The position numbers and the translations under genes were made by a program. Below, in pieces: positions 53,006 through 62,434 of a stretch of DNA of 64,000 nt (its first letter is position 1; each line of letters starts with the position of its first letter). The notes under the pieces are model-generated. The model did no database searches. It was not told where the DNA came from and was given only the letters and a program-made list of their open reading frames with translations. The DNA comes from an uncultured Lachnospiraceae bacterium (lineage in GTDB: Bacteria; Bacillota; Clostridia; Lachnospirales; Lachnospiraceae), in the NCBI GenBank assembly GCA_947632515.1, contig CANRPO010000010.1, positions 1 through 64,000 on the forward strand. The letters are read 5' to 3'.

Positions 53006-53710
53006 TCAGATGCTCTCGGGTTTTCTCTTGCGGCGGTTCTGCCAGTTGTGGTAGAGCGTGTACAGCACGTCGGAATGATATACGATGCCGTACATGATCC
53101 CCGCCATGATAAAGGCTGTGAGCACATCATAGGCCGAGTGCTGCTTAATGAGCATGGTTGACATAATTATTGAAACGCACAGGACAAGAGAACCGATGCG
53201 AACTGCCTTGTGCTTTTTCAGTTTTCGGCTTTTCATGATGGCGATGTGACAGCCCAGCGAGTTGTACACATGGATGCTCGGCCACAGATTCGTGGGAGTG
53301 TCTACTCTGTACAGGGCGGCTACCATCCGCGTGAAAATGTTGTCCCGCGGCATGACGTAAGGCCGCAGATGGTGTCCGTTAGGCCACAGTGTGGACACCA
53401 GCAGGAAGATTGTCATTCCTGTGCAGAGAAACACGAAAATCTTAAAGTAGTCGTCCCTGTCTGTCAGGAAGAAGTACCCCACCGTCACGACGACGTAGGC
53501 AAACCACAGCATGTAGGGGACGACAAATACCTCGCAGAATGGGATCAGGTCGTCGAGCGCCACGTGAATGACCTGATAACGATTCACAACAGCGTGTTCC
53601 AGGTGATTGAACCACGCCAGATATATGACGGCGTAGATGATCAGCGGAATCCCGTGCCAATACTTTTGGACAAACCGAATGAACGGCTGCTTTTGCCGAT
53701 AAGTCTCCAT
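53006..53710 (-). CDS. PAP2-superfamily membrane phosphatase
   Basis: 234 residues with six spans. The acid phosphatase signature is visible in degenerate form: LRPYVMPRDN, then NLWPSIHVYNSLG (His) and IKQHSAYDVL (His). Members dephosphorylate lipid or polyprenyl phosphates at the membrane. A motif variant (GTTGACATAAT, 53157-53167) lies in the gene, where it gives Ile-Met-Ser-Thr. The convergent end with the glycosyltransferase gene leaves only 21 bases between stops. Confidence 0.87.
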   Translation of the reverse strand: METYRQKQPFIRFVQKYWHGIPLIIYAVIYLAWFNHLEHAVVNRYQVIHVALDDLIPFCEVFVVPYMLWFAYVVVTVGYFFLTDRDDYFKIFVFLCTGMTIFLLVSTLWPNGHHLRPYVMPRDNIFTRMVAALYRVDTPTNLWPSIHVYNSLGCHIAIMKSRKLKKHKAVRIGSLVLCVSIIMSTMLIKQHSAYDVLTAFIMAGIMYGIVYHSDVLYTLYHNWQNRRKRKPESI

Positions 53711-53903
53711 CGCTCATATCCCCTTTTGAAAACGGCTTTTTCTTATTTTTTATAAATGCTATCATAGCAGATTGCGTGTAAAAGTCAAAATAAGATTTTC
53801 ATAAATATTTCTTAAATTTTCTTGAAAAAGTATCCATTATGCTTATAGTTTACGTCAAGATCCGTCTCCACATGACCAAATCGGCCTTCTTTTCAACATG
53901 ATG

Positions 53904-53933
53904 TTGCACCGCAAACCTTCCTTGTGTTATACT
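53904..53933 (+). promoter_or_regulatory. Promoter of glyA
   Basis: TTGCAC, 18 bases, TATACT, about 36 bases ahead of the glyA start. The upstream 53711-53903 region is AT-rich and divergent to the PAP2 gene, with CAACATGATGTTG as a near palindrome at 53895-53907. Confidence 0.55.
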
Positions 53934-53969
53934 AATACCGATTTTATTTTAGAAAGGCAGGAACAGGGA

Positions 53970-55208
53970 ATGTATTCATTGGACGAAGTAAGGACGGTTG
54001 ACCCCGAGATCGCGCAGGCGATCGAGGACGAGCAGAGGAGGCAGGACTCCCATATCGAGCTGATCGCGTCGGAGAACTGGGTGAGCAAAGCGGTGATGGC
54101 GGCGATGGGCAGCCCGCTCACCAACAAGTATGCGGAAGGGTACCCGGGCAAGAGATATTACGGCGGCTGCGAGTGCGTGGACGTGGTGGAGGAGCTCGCC
54201 GGAGAGAGGGCGAAAAAGCTGTTTGGCTGCGAGTATGTCAATGTGCAGCCCCACTCCGGCGCACAGGCGAACATGGCGGTGTTTTTCGCGGTCATGGAGC
54301 CGGGCGACACCTTCATGGGCATGAATCTGGACCACGGCGGCCATCTCTCCCACGGTTCGCCGGTCAATATGTCCGGCAAGTATTTTCACTGCGTGCCTTA
54401 CGGCGTAAACGATGATGGATTCCTTGATTATGATAATGTTCGCAAGATCGCTTTGGAGTGTAAGCCGAAGATGATCGTGGCAGGCGCGTCCGCTTATGCC
54501 AGAACGATCGACTTTAAAAAATTCAGAGAGATCGCCGACGAGGTGGGCGCTGTGCTGATGGTGGACATTGCGCACATCGCGGGTCTTGTCGCGGCGGGCC
54601 TGCATCCAAGCCCGATCCCTTACGCCCATGTGACGACCACCACGACGCACAAGACGCTCAGAGGCCCCCGCGGCGGCATGATTATGTCCTCTCAGGAAGT
54701 GGCGGATCAGTATAATTTCAACAAGGCGATCTTCCCCGGGATTCAGGGCGGCCCGCTGATGCATGTGATCGCGGCGAAGGCTGTCTGCTTTCAGGAGGCC
54801 CTGCAGCCGTCCTTTAAGCAGTATATGCAGAATGTCGTTGACAACGCGCAGGCGCTCTGCAAGGGACTGCAGAACAGGGGCGTGAAGATCGTGTCCGGAG
54901 GTACGGACAATCACTTGATGCTGGTCGATCTGACCACCTACGATCTGACGGGTAAGGCTGTGGAGAAGCTCTTGGACGAGGCGCACATCACGGCAAACAA
55001 GAACACGATCCCCAACGATCCGAAATCTCCCTTCGTCACCAGCGGTATCCGTCTCGGCACGCCGGCGGCGACGTCGCGCGGCTTGAATACGGAAGATATG
55101 GATCAGGTCGCGGAGGCGATCTCCATCGTGATCAAAGAGGGAGAGAACGGAGTCGGGAAAGCGCGCGCCATTGTCAAAACGCTGACGGATAAGTACCCGT
55201 TGATATAA
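53970..55208 (+). CDS. glyA: Serine hydroxymethyltransferase
   Basis: 412 residues from the ATG at 53970. Family blocks: [54 protein letters not shown], and the PLP Lys in [14 protein letters not shown] (~229-235). It converts serine to glycine while loading a one-carbon unit on tetrahydrofolate. The gene has its own promoter; hom follows after 18 bases, then lysC, so the three may share a transcript. Confidence 0.97.
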   Translation: MYSLDEVRTVDPEIAQAIEDEQRRQDSHIELIASENWVSKAVMAAMGSPLTNKYAEGYPGKRYYGGCECVDVVEELAGERAKKLFGCEYVNVQPHSGAQANMAVFFAVMEPGDTFMGMNLDHGGHLSHGSPVNMSGKYFHCVPYGVNDDGFLDYDNVRKIALECKPKMIVAGASAYARTIDFKKFREIADEVGAVLMVDIAHIAGLVAAGLHPSPIPYAHVTTTTTHKTLRGPRGGMIMSSQEVADQYNFNKAIFPGIQGGPLMHVIAAKAVCFQEALQPSFKQYMQNVVDNAQALCKGLQNRGVKIVSGGTDNHLMLVDLTTYDLTGKAVEKLLDEAHITANKNTIPNDPKSPFVTSGIRLGTPAATSRGLNTEDMDQVAEAISIVIKEGENGVGKARAIVKTLTDKYPLI

Positions 55209-55226
55209 GAGAGGAGCATTTTTACT

Positions 55227-56435
55227 ATGATACATGTAGCGGTGTTAGGATACGGCACGGTGGGAAGCGGTGTCGTGGAGGTGATAGAGACCAACAAGGC
55301 GGCTATCAACAAGCGCGCGGGCGCGGAGCTGAATATCAAGTATATTTTGGATCTGCGGGATTTTCCGGGCGATCCTTACGAGGACAAGGTCGTCCATGAT
55401 TACAATATCATTCTGAACGACCCGGAAGTGAAGGTGATCTGCGAGACGATGGGCGGCATCAAACCGGCCTACGATTTTTCCAAGCAGGCGCTCCTTGCGG
55501 GCAAGAGCGTGTGCACTTCCAACAAGGAATTGGTCGCGAGCCACGGGCCTGAACTGATCCGCATAGCCCGAGAGCATCAATGCAATTATCTGTTTGAGGC
55601 GAGCGTGGGCGGCGGTATTCCGATCATCCGCCCCCTGAACTATTCTCTGACGGCGGAGAAGATCGACACCATTACAGGTATTCTGAACGGAACGACCAAC
55701 TATATCCTGACCAAGATGGACAAGGAGGGCGCGTCCTTTGAGGACGTGCTGAAAGAGGCGCAGGAGAAAGGATATGCCGAGAGAAACCCGGAGGCGGATG
55801 TGGAGGGCTACGACGCCTGCCGCAAGATCGCGATCCTCTCCTCTCTGATGTGCGGCAAGAACGTAAAATATGAGGAGATCTACACGGAGGGGATCACGAA
55901 GATCTCTCCCGAGGATTTCCGCTATGCGAAACAGATGAACAAGTCCATTAAGCTGCTCGCCATGAGCAGGGACACGGAGGAGGGGTTCTTCGCGATGGTA
56001 GCGCCCTTCCTGATCTCCGTAGAGCATCCGCTTTACGGCGTGAACGGCGTGTTCAACGCGGTCTATGTGCACGGCAATATGTTGGGCGACACGATGTATT
56101 ACGGCCGCGGCGCCGGCAAGCTGCCGACGGCCAGCGCGGTGGTGTCCGACGTGGTGGACTGCGCCAGACATCTGGGCAAGACCGTCATGTGTTTCTGGGA
56201 GAATGAGGATGTGAAGGTGACCGGTATCGAGGAGGATCAGGGCAAATTTTTCGTCAGGGTCGAAAGCGGCAGGCGGGAGGCCGCCATGGAGGCGTTCGGC
56301 GCGCTGGCCGAGATCAACGTCGGCATCTCGGAGGAATTTGCGTTCATGACACAAGTCATGACTGAGAAGGACTTCAACGACAGGATCGGGAAGATCGGCG
56401 GCTGCATCAACAGGATCAGGATCCTGAGCGCATAG
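55227..56435 (+). CDS. hom: Homoserine dehydrogenase
   Basis: 402 residues. NAD(P)-binding VAVLGYGTVGSGVVEVI, catalytic region SNKELVASHGPEL, FEASVGGGIPIIRPL, GILNGTTNYILTKM, and NPEADVEGYDACRKIAILSSL. The C-terminal ~70 residues form an ACT-like regulatory region, so feedback by threonine is expected. It reduces aspartate semialdehyde to homoserine. Beside lysC, it makes up the shared first steps of threonine and methionine synthesis. Confidence 0.97.
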   Translation: MIHVAVLGYGTVGSGVVEVIETNKAAINKRAGAELNIKYILDLRDFPGDPYEDKVVHDYNIILNDPEVKVICETMGGIKPAYDFSKQALLAGKSVCTSNKELVASHGPELIRIAREHQCNYLFEASVGGGIPIIRPLNYSLTAEKIDTITGILNGTTNYILTKMDKEGASFEDVLKEAQEKGYAERNPEADVEGYDACRKIAILSSLMCGKNVKYEEIYTEGITKISPEDFRYAKQMNKSIKLLAMSRDTEEGFFAMVAPFLISVEHPLYGVNGVFNAVYVHGNMLGDTMYYGRGAGKLPTASAVVSDVVDCARHLGKTVMCFWENEDVKVTGIEEDQGKFFVRVESGRREAAMEAFGALAEINVGISEEFAFMTQVMTEKDFNDRIGKIGGCINRIRILSA

Positions 56436-56511
56436 TCTGCGGGACTCATTGTTTCATATAATTTATAGAAGAAAGACGGAATACGGAATTGAAAATTATG
56501 AGGATGGGATC

Positions 56512-57831
56512 ATGAGGAAAGTGGTAAAATTCGGCGGCAGTTCTCTTGCGAGCGCCGAGCAGTTCAAAAAGGTAGGAGATATTATCCGCGCGGATAAGGA
56601 GAGGAAGTTTGTTGTTCCCTCCGCCCCGGGAAAACGAAATCCCGACGATACGAAGGTGACGGACATGCTCTACGCGTGTTATGCGCTTGCCGAGGAGGGG
56701 AAGGATTTCAAGGACGAGCTTAAGGCGATCGGGGAGCGCTACCGGGAGATCATTGACGGGTTGGGGCTGACGCTCTCCCTGGAGGAAGAATTTAAGACCA
56801 TTGCGCAAAACTTCAAAGCCAAGGCGGGCGACAACTATGCCGCCTCCAGAGGCGAATACCTGAACGGCATCGTTATGGCGAACTATCTCGGCTATGAGTT
56901 CATAGACGCCGCGGAGGTGGTCTTGTTCGACCGGAACGGAGAGTTCGACGCGGAGACCACGAACCGGAAACTGCGGGAACGGCTGGAAAATGTGGAGACG
57001 GCGGTCATTCCCGGATTTTACGGCGCCTGTGAGGACGGGACGGTCAAGACCTTTTCCAGAGGCGGCTCCGACATAACGGGTTCCATCGTGGCGCGGGCGG
57101 TCAAGGCCAACGTGTACGAGAACTGGACGGACGTGTCAGGCTTTTTGATCGCGGATCCCCGTATCATCTACAAGCCCGAGGGCATTGAGACGATCACCTA
57201 CAAGGAGCTGCGCGAGCTGTCCTACATGGGCGCCACGGTGCTCCACGAGGACGCCATCTTCCCGGTCAGGAGAGAAGGTATCCCGATCAACATACGCAAC
57301 ACCAATGCCCCTGAGGACAATGGCACATGGATCGTGGAGAGCACCTGCCAGAAACCGAAGTATGTCATCACGGGGATCGCGGGCAAGAGAGGGTTCTGTT
57401 CCGTGAATATCGACAAGGATATGATGAACTCTGAGATCGGGTTCGGCCGCAAGGTGCTGCAGGCGTTCGAGGAGAACGGTATCTCTTTCGAGCACGTGCC
57501 TTCGGGAATCGACACGATGACGGTGTTCGTGCATCAGGATGAGTTCATGCACAAGGAGCAGCAGGTCGTATCGGCGATCCACAGACTGGCGGAGCCTGAC
57601 CACATTGAGATCGAGGGCGACTTGGCGCTGATTGCCGTTGTGGGACGCGGTATGAAGTCCACGCGAGGCACGGCGGGCAGGATCTTCTCTGCGCTGGCTC
57701 ACGCCAACGTGAACGTCAAGATGATCGATCAGGGGTCCAGCGAGCTGAATATCATTATCGGTGTGGCGAACTCGGATTTCGAGAGCGCAATCAAAGCGAT
57801 CTATGACATTTTTGTGCGGATCCAAATTTAG
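56512..57831 (+). CDS. lysC: Aspartate kinase
   Basis: 439 residues from the ATG at 56512. KVVKFGGSSLASAEQFKKV at the N-terminus, the SRGGSDITGSIVARAVKANVYENWTDVSGF catalytic block, and two ACT domains near the C-terminus (GKRGFCSVNIDKDMMNSEIGF and RIFSALAHANVNVKMIDQGSSELN). It phosphorylates aspartate. The ACT domains imply amino acid feedback. It lies next to hom but is a separate polypeptide, as in many Firmicutes. Confidence 0.96.
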   Translation: MRKVVKFGGSSLASAEQFKKVGDIIRADKERKFVVPSAPGKRNPDDTKVTDMLYACYALAEEGKDFKDELKAIGERYREIIDGLGLTLSLEEEFKTIAQNFKAKAGDNYAASRGEYLNGIVMANYLGYEFIDAAEVVLFDRNGEFDAETTNRKLRERLENVETAVIPGFYGACEDGTVKTFSRGGSDITGSIVARAVKANVYENWTDVSGFLIADPRIIYKPEGIETITYKELRELSYMGATVLHEDAIFPVRREGIPINIRNTNAPEDNGTWIVESTCQKPKYVITGIAGKRGFCSVNIDKDMMNSEIGFGRKVLQAFEENGISFEHVPSGIDTMTVFVHQDEFMHKEQQVVSAIHRLAEPDHIEIEGDLALIAVVGRGMKSTRGTAGRIFSALAHANVNVKMIDQGSSELNIIIGVANSDFESAIKAIYDIFVRIQI

Positions 57832-57884
57832 GAGCGCACAATTTGCAGAAAAAATGTCAAATGTTTGCATTTTTCATAAAAATA

Positions 57885-57913
57885 TTGTCGTCTACGACAT
57901 TTTGCTGTATAAT
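57885..57913 (+). promoter_or_regulatory. Promoter with a palindromic operator before the hydrogenase-MCP gene
   Basis: TTGTCG, 17 bases, TATAAT (57908-57913). A perfect inverted repeat, TGTCG-TCTA-CGACA (57887-57900), overlaps the -35 and spacer, as a repressor site would. The regulator is not known. Confidence 0.6.
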
Positions 57914-57998
57914 ACGAAAAATAAAGGGAGTACAATGCATAAAATTGTACGCACAGAGGTTTATCATGCTACAAGTTCATTGATAAGGGAGGTTATAC

Positions 57999-59951
57999 AT
58001 GACTGATCAAAAAGTGGACTCGTTGGTTTATACCAATGACAAATGTGTGGGCTGCAATAAATGTATTTCAGCCTGCCCCGTACTTACCGCCAATCATGCG
58101 GTGATCGAGAACGGAGCCAACAGGATCGTCGTTGACGGCGATCAATGCGTGAGCTGCGGAGCGTGTTTTGACGCGTGCGCGCATGGGGCGAGAAGTTTCA
58201 ACGACGATACGGAGCGTTTCTTCGAGGATCTGAAGAAGGGGGAGAAGATCTCACTTCTGTTGGCACCGGCTTTTCTGGCGAACTACCCGAGAGAGTACGG
58301 CAGCGTGCTGGGCGGGCTCAAGAAACTCGGCGTTAATCGGATCATCAGCATCAGTTTCGGCGCGGACATCACGACTTGGGGCTATATCAAGTACATAACA
58401 GAGCATAATTTCACGGGCGGGATCTCACAGCCCTGTCCTGCAATCGTCGGCTATATCGAGAAGTATATTCCGGAACTGATCCCGAGTCTGGTGCCGATAC
58501 ACTCCCCGATGATGTGCGGCGCCATCTATGTGAAAAAGTATATGAAAGTCTCCGATAAACTGGCGTTCATCAGCCCGTGTATCGCGAAGAAGAACGAGAT
58601 AGACGACCCCAACTGCGGCGGCTATGTGTCCTACAACGTCACCTTCGACCATTTGATGGAGTATGTGCGTAAGAACGGGATCTCCGGCCCCGAGGCGACG
58701 GACGAGATCGAGTACGGTCTCGGTTCCATCTATCCGATGCCCGGCGGACTGAAGGAGAATGTGTACTGGTTCTGCGGAGAGGATATTTTTATCAGACAGA
58801 TCGAGGGAGAGAAACACGCCTATGAGTTTCTGGAGGATTACAAGACCAGAGTGCTCGGCAAGAAGGAACTGCCGTTCATGGTCGACGCCTTAAACTGCGC
58901 GAAGGGATGTATCTACGGCACCGGCGTGGAGGAGTCCAAGACGCAGACAGACGATACGCTCTATGAGCTCCAGAGGATTAAGGCGGCGAGCAAGAAGAGC
59001 GGCAGAACCAACGCGTGGAGCAGGAACCTCACGCCCAAGCAGCGTCTCGCACGGTTCTATAAGCAGTTCAAGGACTTGGATATCAACGATTTTATCAGGC
59101 ATTATACCGACAAGTCGGCGGGCTTGACGGTAAAGCGGCCGAGCGAATCTGCATTGAACGATATATTTAATGAGATGGACAAAACGACGGAGGAACAGCG
59201 CAAGATCAACTGCTCCGCCTGCGGATATGCCACCTGTAAGGACATGGCGGCGGCGATCTACAACGATTGCAATTACAGGCAAAACTGCATCCAATATGTA
59301 AAGGGTGAGGTGGAGAAGGAAGGCGAGATCGCAAAACAGATGGCCGAGGAGATGGAGGCCAAGAACTCGGAGATTCAGGAGAAGAACGACATGATCGCGA
59401 AGCTGGTCGCCGAGGTGAACGAGGATTTCGCGAATCTGGACACATCTATCATCGAGATGGCGGAAGGCAACAACAACAACGGACAGGAGAGCACGGGCAT
59501 CTCGCAGTCCATGGCCGACGTCGTCAACTTCTGCGACGGGTTGAAGACGGCGCTGAATCGGATTCAGGATCTTCTCGTAAAACTGGAGGAGAACAACAGC
59601 GAGATCACGAACGTGGCGGAGGAGACGAATCTGCTTGCGCTGAACGCAAGTATCGAGGCCGCGAGAGCGGGAGAATCCGGAAGAGGGTTTGCGATCATCG
59701 CGGAGAATATCAAGAAGTTGGCAGATCTCTCCAAAGATACGGCGAGCGACAGCGATTCTAACAAAGAGCAGATTCAGGGCGCCATCTCGGATCTGCTTGA
59801 GGATGCGGAGAAACTGATCGAGATCATTGACAGCGTCAATCTGCGCGTCACCAATCTGGCGGCGTCCACGGAGGAGATCGCGGCCTCCGCAGATATGGTA
59901 AGCAACGTTTCCTCGAACCTGAAAGAGAAACTTGCCTCCCTGCGGGACTAA
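57999..59951 (+). CDS. Sensory [FeFe]-hydrogenase-like protein fused to a chemoreceptor signalling domain
   Basis: 650 residues. Two ferredoxin-type clusters ([27 protein letters not shown]; ~17-60), a hydrogenase-like H-cluster domain (~75-340) with altered motifs ([31 protein letters not shown]), a further Cys set ([26 protein letters not shown]; ~403-428), a coiled coil, and a methyl-accepting chemotaxis signalling tip ([25 protein letters not shown]; ~545-569). There is no membrane span. The layout is that of soluble hydrogenase-type sensors which report H2 or redox state. No che genes are in the window. AGGGAGG-type site precedes ATG 57999. Confidence 0.9.
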   Translation: MTDQKVDSLVYTNDKCVGCNKCISACPVLTANHAVIENGANRIVVDGDQCVSCGACFDACAHGARSFNDDTERFFEDLKKGEKISLLLAPAFLANYPREYGSVLGGLKKLGVNRIISISFGADITTWGYIKYITEHNFTGGISQPCPAIVGYIEKYIPELIPSLVPIHSPMMCGAIYVKKYMKVSDKLAFISPCIAKKNEIDDPNCGGYVSYNVTFDHLMEYVRKNGISGPEATDEIEYGLGSIYPMPGGLKENVYWFCGEDIFIRQIEGEKHAYEFLEDYKTRVLGKKELPFMVDALNCAKGCIYGTGVEESKTQTDDTLYELQRIKAASKKSGRTNAWSRNLTPKQRLARFYKQFKDLDINDFIRHYTDKSAGLTVKRPSESALNDIFNEMDKTTEEQRKINCSACGYATCKDMAAAIYNDCNYRQNCIQYVKGEVEKEGEIAKQMAEEMEAKNSEIQEKNDMIAKLVAEVNEDFANLDTSIIEMAEGNNNNGQESTGISQSMADVVNFCDGLKTALNRIQDLLVKLEENNSEITNVAEETNLLALNASIEAARAGESGRGFAIIAENIKKLADLSKDTASDSDSNKEQIQGAISDLLEDAEKLIEIIDSVNLRVTNLAASTEEIAASADMVSNVSSNLKEKLASLRD

Positions 59952-59983
59952 GACCGGTACGACAGAATATAGGAAAAGACAGG

Positions 59984-60015
59984 AGAGCTGCGCCGAAAGG
60001 GCGCGGCTCTTTTTG
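59984..60015 (+). terminator. Terminator of the hydrogenase-MCP gene
   Basis: AGAGCTGCGCC and GGCGCGGCTCT form an 11-base stem with a GAAAG loop, followed by TTTTTG. Confidence 0.92.
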
Positions 60016-60208
60016 CGTAGGGGAAAACAGGCGCATTTTTTGTTTTTCATAAGACAGAGTCCCGCATATAAAGCGCTTAAATGGATGCGCATTTTGGCTG
60101 CCCGGAAGAAATTGACTGTTAATTTATGGTTAAAAAGGGCTAAAATAAGCAAAAACGGTCGCATTAAAAAATAAATTGAAAAAATTTTAAAAAATTTGCA
60201 AAAATGTG

Positions 60209-60236
60209 TTGACAAATTAAAACGGGGTGCTATAAT
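60209..60236 (+). promoter_or_regulatory. Strong vegetative promoter of an unassigned transcript
   Basis: TTGACA (60209-60214), 16 bases, TATAAT (60231-60236): both hexamers are consensus. Upstream is A/T-rich (60160-60200), like an UP element. The start site would be at about 60243. Confidence 0.85.
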
Positions 60237-60242
60237 AAAGAC

Positions 60243-60540
60243 ATAAACAAAACAAATTCACATAGATACTCTAAAAGAAAGAGAGGTACGGTCCAACGAA
60301 CACATAACCGTTAAAGTACAAATGAATAGGGAACCAATGACAAAGCATCGAAGACGTAATCGAGTACACAAGAGAAAGTAACGGTACACTAAAGAGAGAA
60401 GAGAGCACGTTACACAGTATACGAATACGAAAGAGAAGTGGAAAGAGTACGGAAGAAGAAAACGGAGGTATGGACCATTGGATAGCGAATTTTAGAAGGA
60501 GGTATTGATTCGGAAAGAATTGATACCTCCTTCACATTGC
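60243..60540 (+). ncRNA. Unassigned ~300-nt purine-rich transcript ending in a 17-base-pair hairpin
   Basis: Between a consensus promoter and a hairpin at 60495-60533 there is no convincing gene. The RNA is rich in GA-type runs and poor in U. The hairpin has 17 pairs (two G-U) and a GGAAA loop. Its 5' arm contains AAGGAGGTAT, a perfect Shine-Dalgarno, and its 3' arm CCTCCTT, the 16S anti-Shine-Dalgarno. A 19-residue basic frame (60322-60381) and a 12-residue frame after GGAGG (near 60470) could be translated. I do not recognise a known RNA family. Confidence 0.6.
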
Positions 60541-60692
60541 GCAAAAATAAAAGTATGGCAATTATTTCCAAAAGGCGAAAAATGTGTGGCATATTTTCCG
60601 GAAATAGGTTATAGTATACTTGTCATTTACTATATGTTGTGTATGATAGATCATTGGTAAACATTTAGATAAGTAATAAGACGAGGTACGAT

Positions 60693-62222
60693 ATGGGAAA
60701 ACTATTCCGCGGAAAAGGTAAGTATTCGGATGAAGATCTTGAGAACGAAGAGATGCTTGAAGAGGAAGATGATGAAATAGAAGACGATGAGGAAGAAGAG
60801 GAGGACGGAGACGGTTCCGAGGATGGTGAGGAATCAGAGGAGGAAGAAGTCGATTCCGGGGAAGATGAGGATGACGACTCAGAGGATGATGAGGAAGAGG
60901 ACGATGAGGAAGAAGAGGTCGACCGACGCACTTTGCGGAGACGCAGAAGGGTTCGCAACCAGATCATCGCTTATTCCGTTGTGTTCGTTATCCTGGCTGC
61001 AATCATTGCGGGCGGAGTCTTCATAGGAACAAAAATCGCAGGTTCCGTCAGGGAAAAGAGAATCGCGGCTAAACAGGAGGAACTTAAGGATCAGCTGGAG
61101 GCGGAGCAGGAGGCGCAGGCCGCCCACGACGTGGTGATAGACGCGCCTGAGACGATGGAGGTTGAGGAAGAGGATTATCTGGGAGAACTGGTGGATTCTT
61201 ATCTGTCGGAGATGCCGTTGGAGGATAAGGTCGCAGGACTTTTTATTGTGACTCCCGAGGCGTTGACGGGCGTCTCCACCGCGATACAGGCGGGCGAGGG
61301 AACACAGACGGCGCTGAATGAATATGCGGTGGGCGGGCTGATCTACTTTGACAAAAATATTGAGGACAGGGAGCAGCTCGCGGAGATGCTCGCCAATACA
61401 GAGTCCATGAGCAGATACCCGATCTTTTTGGGAGTGGACGAAGAGGGCGGTGCTGTCAGCAGAGTCGCGGAGAGCGGCATTGATGTGATCCGTGTCGACG
61501 ATATGGCGACAATCGGCGCAAACGGAGACACGGCCCAGGCGTATGAGGCGGGTCTGACGATCGGCACTTATCTGAAGGAATTGGGGTTTAATCTTGATTT
61601 CGCGCCGGTTGCGGACGTGGCGGATTCCGGGGACGGTGCGTTGGGCGACAGGGTTTTCGGATCGGATGCGGCGCTGGTGGGAGACATGGTCTCCAACATG
61701 GTGGATGGCATCGAGGGAACGGGCGTGAGTTCCTGTCTGAAACATTTTCCGGGGATCGGCTCTGTGGAGGGCGATACGCATGACGGCAGGGTCGAGACGA
61801 CGAAAACGCTTGACGAGATGCGAAACTCTGATTTTATCTCCTTTAAGGCGGGGATCGAGGCGGGCGCCGACTTCGTGATGGTCAGCCATGTCACGGCCAC
61901 GGCCGTGGACGAGACGGATGTGCCTTGCAGTCTGTCCAAGACGGTCATAACGGATATTCTGAGAAACGAACTTGGCTTTGAGGGGGTCGTCATCACGGAC
62001 GCGCTTGACATGGGCGCGATCACCGAATACTATACCTCCGAGGAGGCTGCGGTGCAGGCGATTGAGGCGGGGGCGGATATGCTGCTGATGCCCGAGGACT
62101 TCTATGTGGCGTATGACGCTCTGCTGGAGGCGGTGCAGGGAGGGACGATCTCTGAGGAGCGGATCGACGAGTCGCTGCGGCGCATATACAGAGTGAAGTG
62201 CGAGGGAAAGATATTCGGGTAG
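60693..62222 (+). CDS. Membrane-anchored GH3 beta-N-acetylhexosaminidase (NagZ-like)
   Basis: 509 residues. An acidic N-terminal tail (~10-75, almost all Asp/Glu/Ser), a basic RRRRRVR stretch, one span (~92-114) and an outer catalytic domain from ~155. GH3 NagZ motifs: GVDEEGGAVSRV, LNLDFAPVADV, the KHFPGIGSVEGDTHDGR loop with the His-Asp pair, and the nucleophile Asp in VVITDALDMGAI. It should remove N-acetylglucosamine from cell-wall or similar glycans at the surface. The acidic tail is cytoplasmic and would not form part of the enzyme. Confidence 0.9.
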   Translation: MGKLFRGKGKYSDEDLENEEMLEEEDDEIEDDEEEEEDGDGSEDGEESEEEEVDSGEDEDDDSEDDEEEDDEEEEVDRRTLRRRRRVRNQIIAYSVVFVILAAIIAGGVFIGTKIAGSVREKRIAAKQEELKDQLEAEQEAQAAHDVVIDAPETMEVEEEDYLGELVDSYLSEMPLEDKVAGLFIVTPEALTGVSTAIQAGEGTQTALNEYAVGGLIYFDKNIEDREQLAEMLANTESMSRYPIFLGVDEEGGAVSRVAESGIDVIRVDDMATIGANGDTAQAYEAGLTIGTYLKELGFNLDFAPVADVADSGDGALGDRVFGSDAALVGDMVSNMVDGIEGTGVSSCLKHFPGIGSVEGDTHDGRVETTKTLDEMRNSDFISFKAGIEAGADFVMVSHVTATAVDETDVPCSLSKTVITDILRNELGFEGVVITDALDMGAITEYYTSEEAAVQAIEAGADMLLMPEDFYVAYDALLEAVQGGTISEERIDESLRRIYRVKCEGKIFG

Positions 62223-62241
62223 AAAAAGAAAAATTTGGGTG

Positions 62242-62270
62242 TTGACAGGGTAAAATTCTTGTAGTATAGT
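62242..62270 (+). promoter_or_regulatory. Promoter of tRNA-Gly
   Basis: TTGACA, 17 bases, TATAGT, 43 bases before the tRNA. Confidence 0.85.
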
Positions 62271-62313
62271 ATTAATTGTTCGAGCGGTCAAAAGACAAAG
62301 CAGAACAATGATT

Positions 62314-62385
62314 GCGCGAGTGGCTCAGGGGTGGAGCACGACCTTGCCAAGGTCGGGGCCGCGGGTTCGAATCCCGTCTCGCGCT
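62314..62385 (+). tRNA. tRNA-Gly(GCC)
   Basis: All arms fold: acceptor GCGCGAG/CTCGCGC, D stem GCTC/GAGC, anticodon stem CGACC/GGTCG with loop TTGCCAA, T stem GCGGG/CCCGT with loop TTCGAAT. Discriminator T. CCA is not encoded. The accessory genes that follow suggest the locus has received insertions. Confidence 0.97.
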
Positions 62386-62396
62386 CTTTTCTTTGG

Positions 62397-62434
62397 AGCG
62401 GGAATGCCGATAAATACGGCATTCCTGCTTTTTT
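62397..62434 (+). terminator. Terminator of tRNA-Gly
   Basis: AGCGGGAATGCCG and CGGCATTCCTGCT form a 13-base stem with one G-T, followed by TTTTTT. A directly repeated GCGTCTAA just downstream (62451-62470) is unexplained. Confidence 0.9.

Noticed and set aside
60665-60967. Minus-strand poly-Ser frame
   Set aside because: It is the mirror of the acidic tail of the NagZ-like gene.
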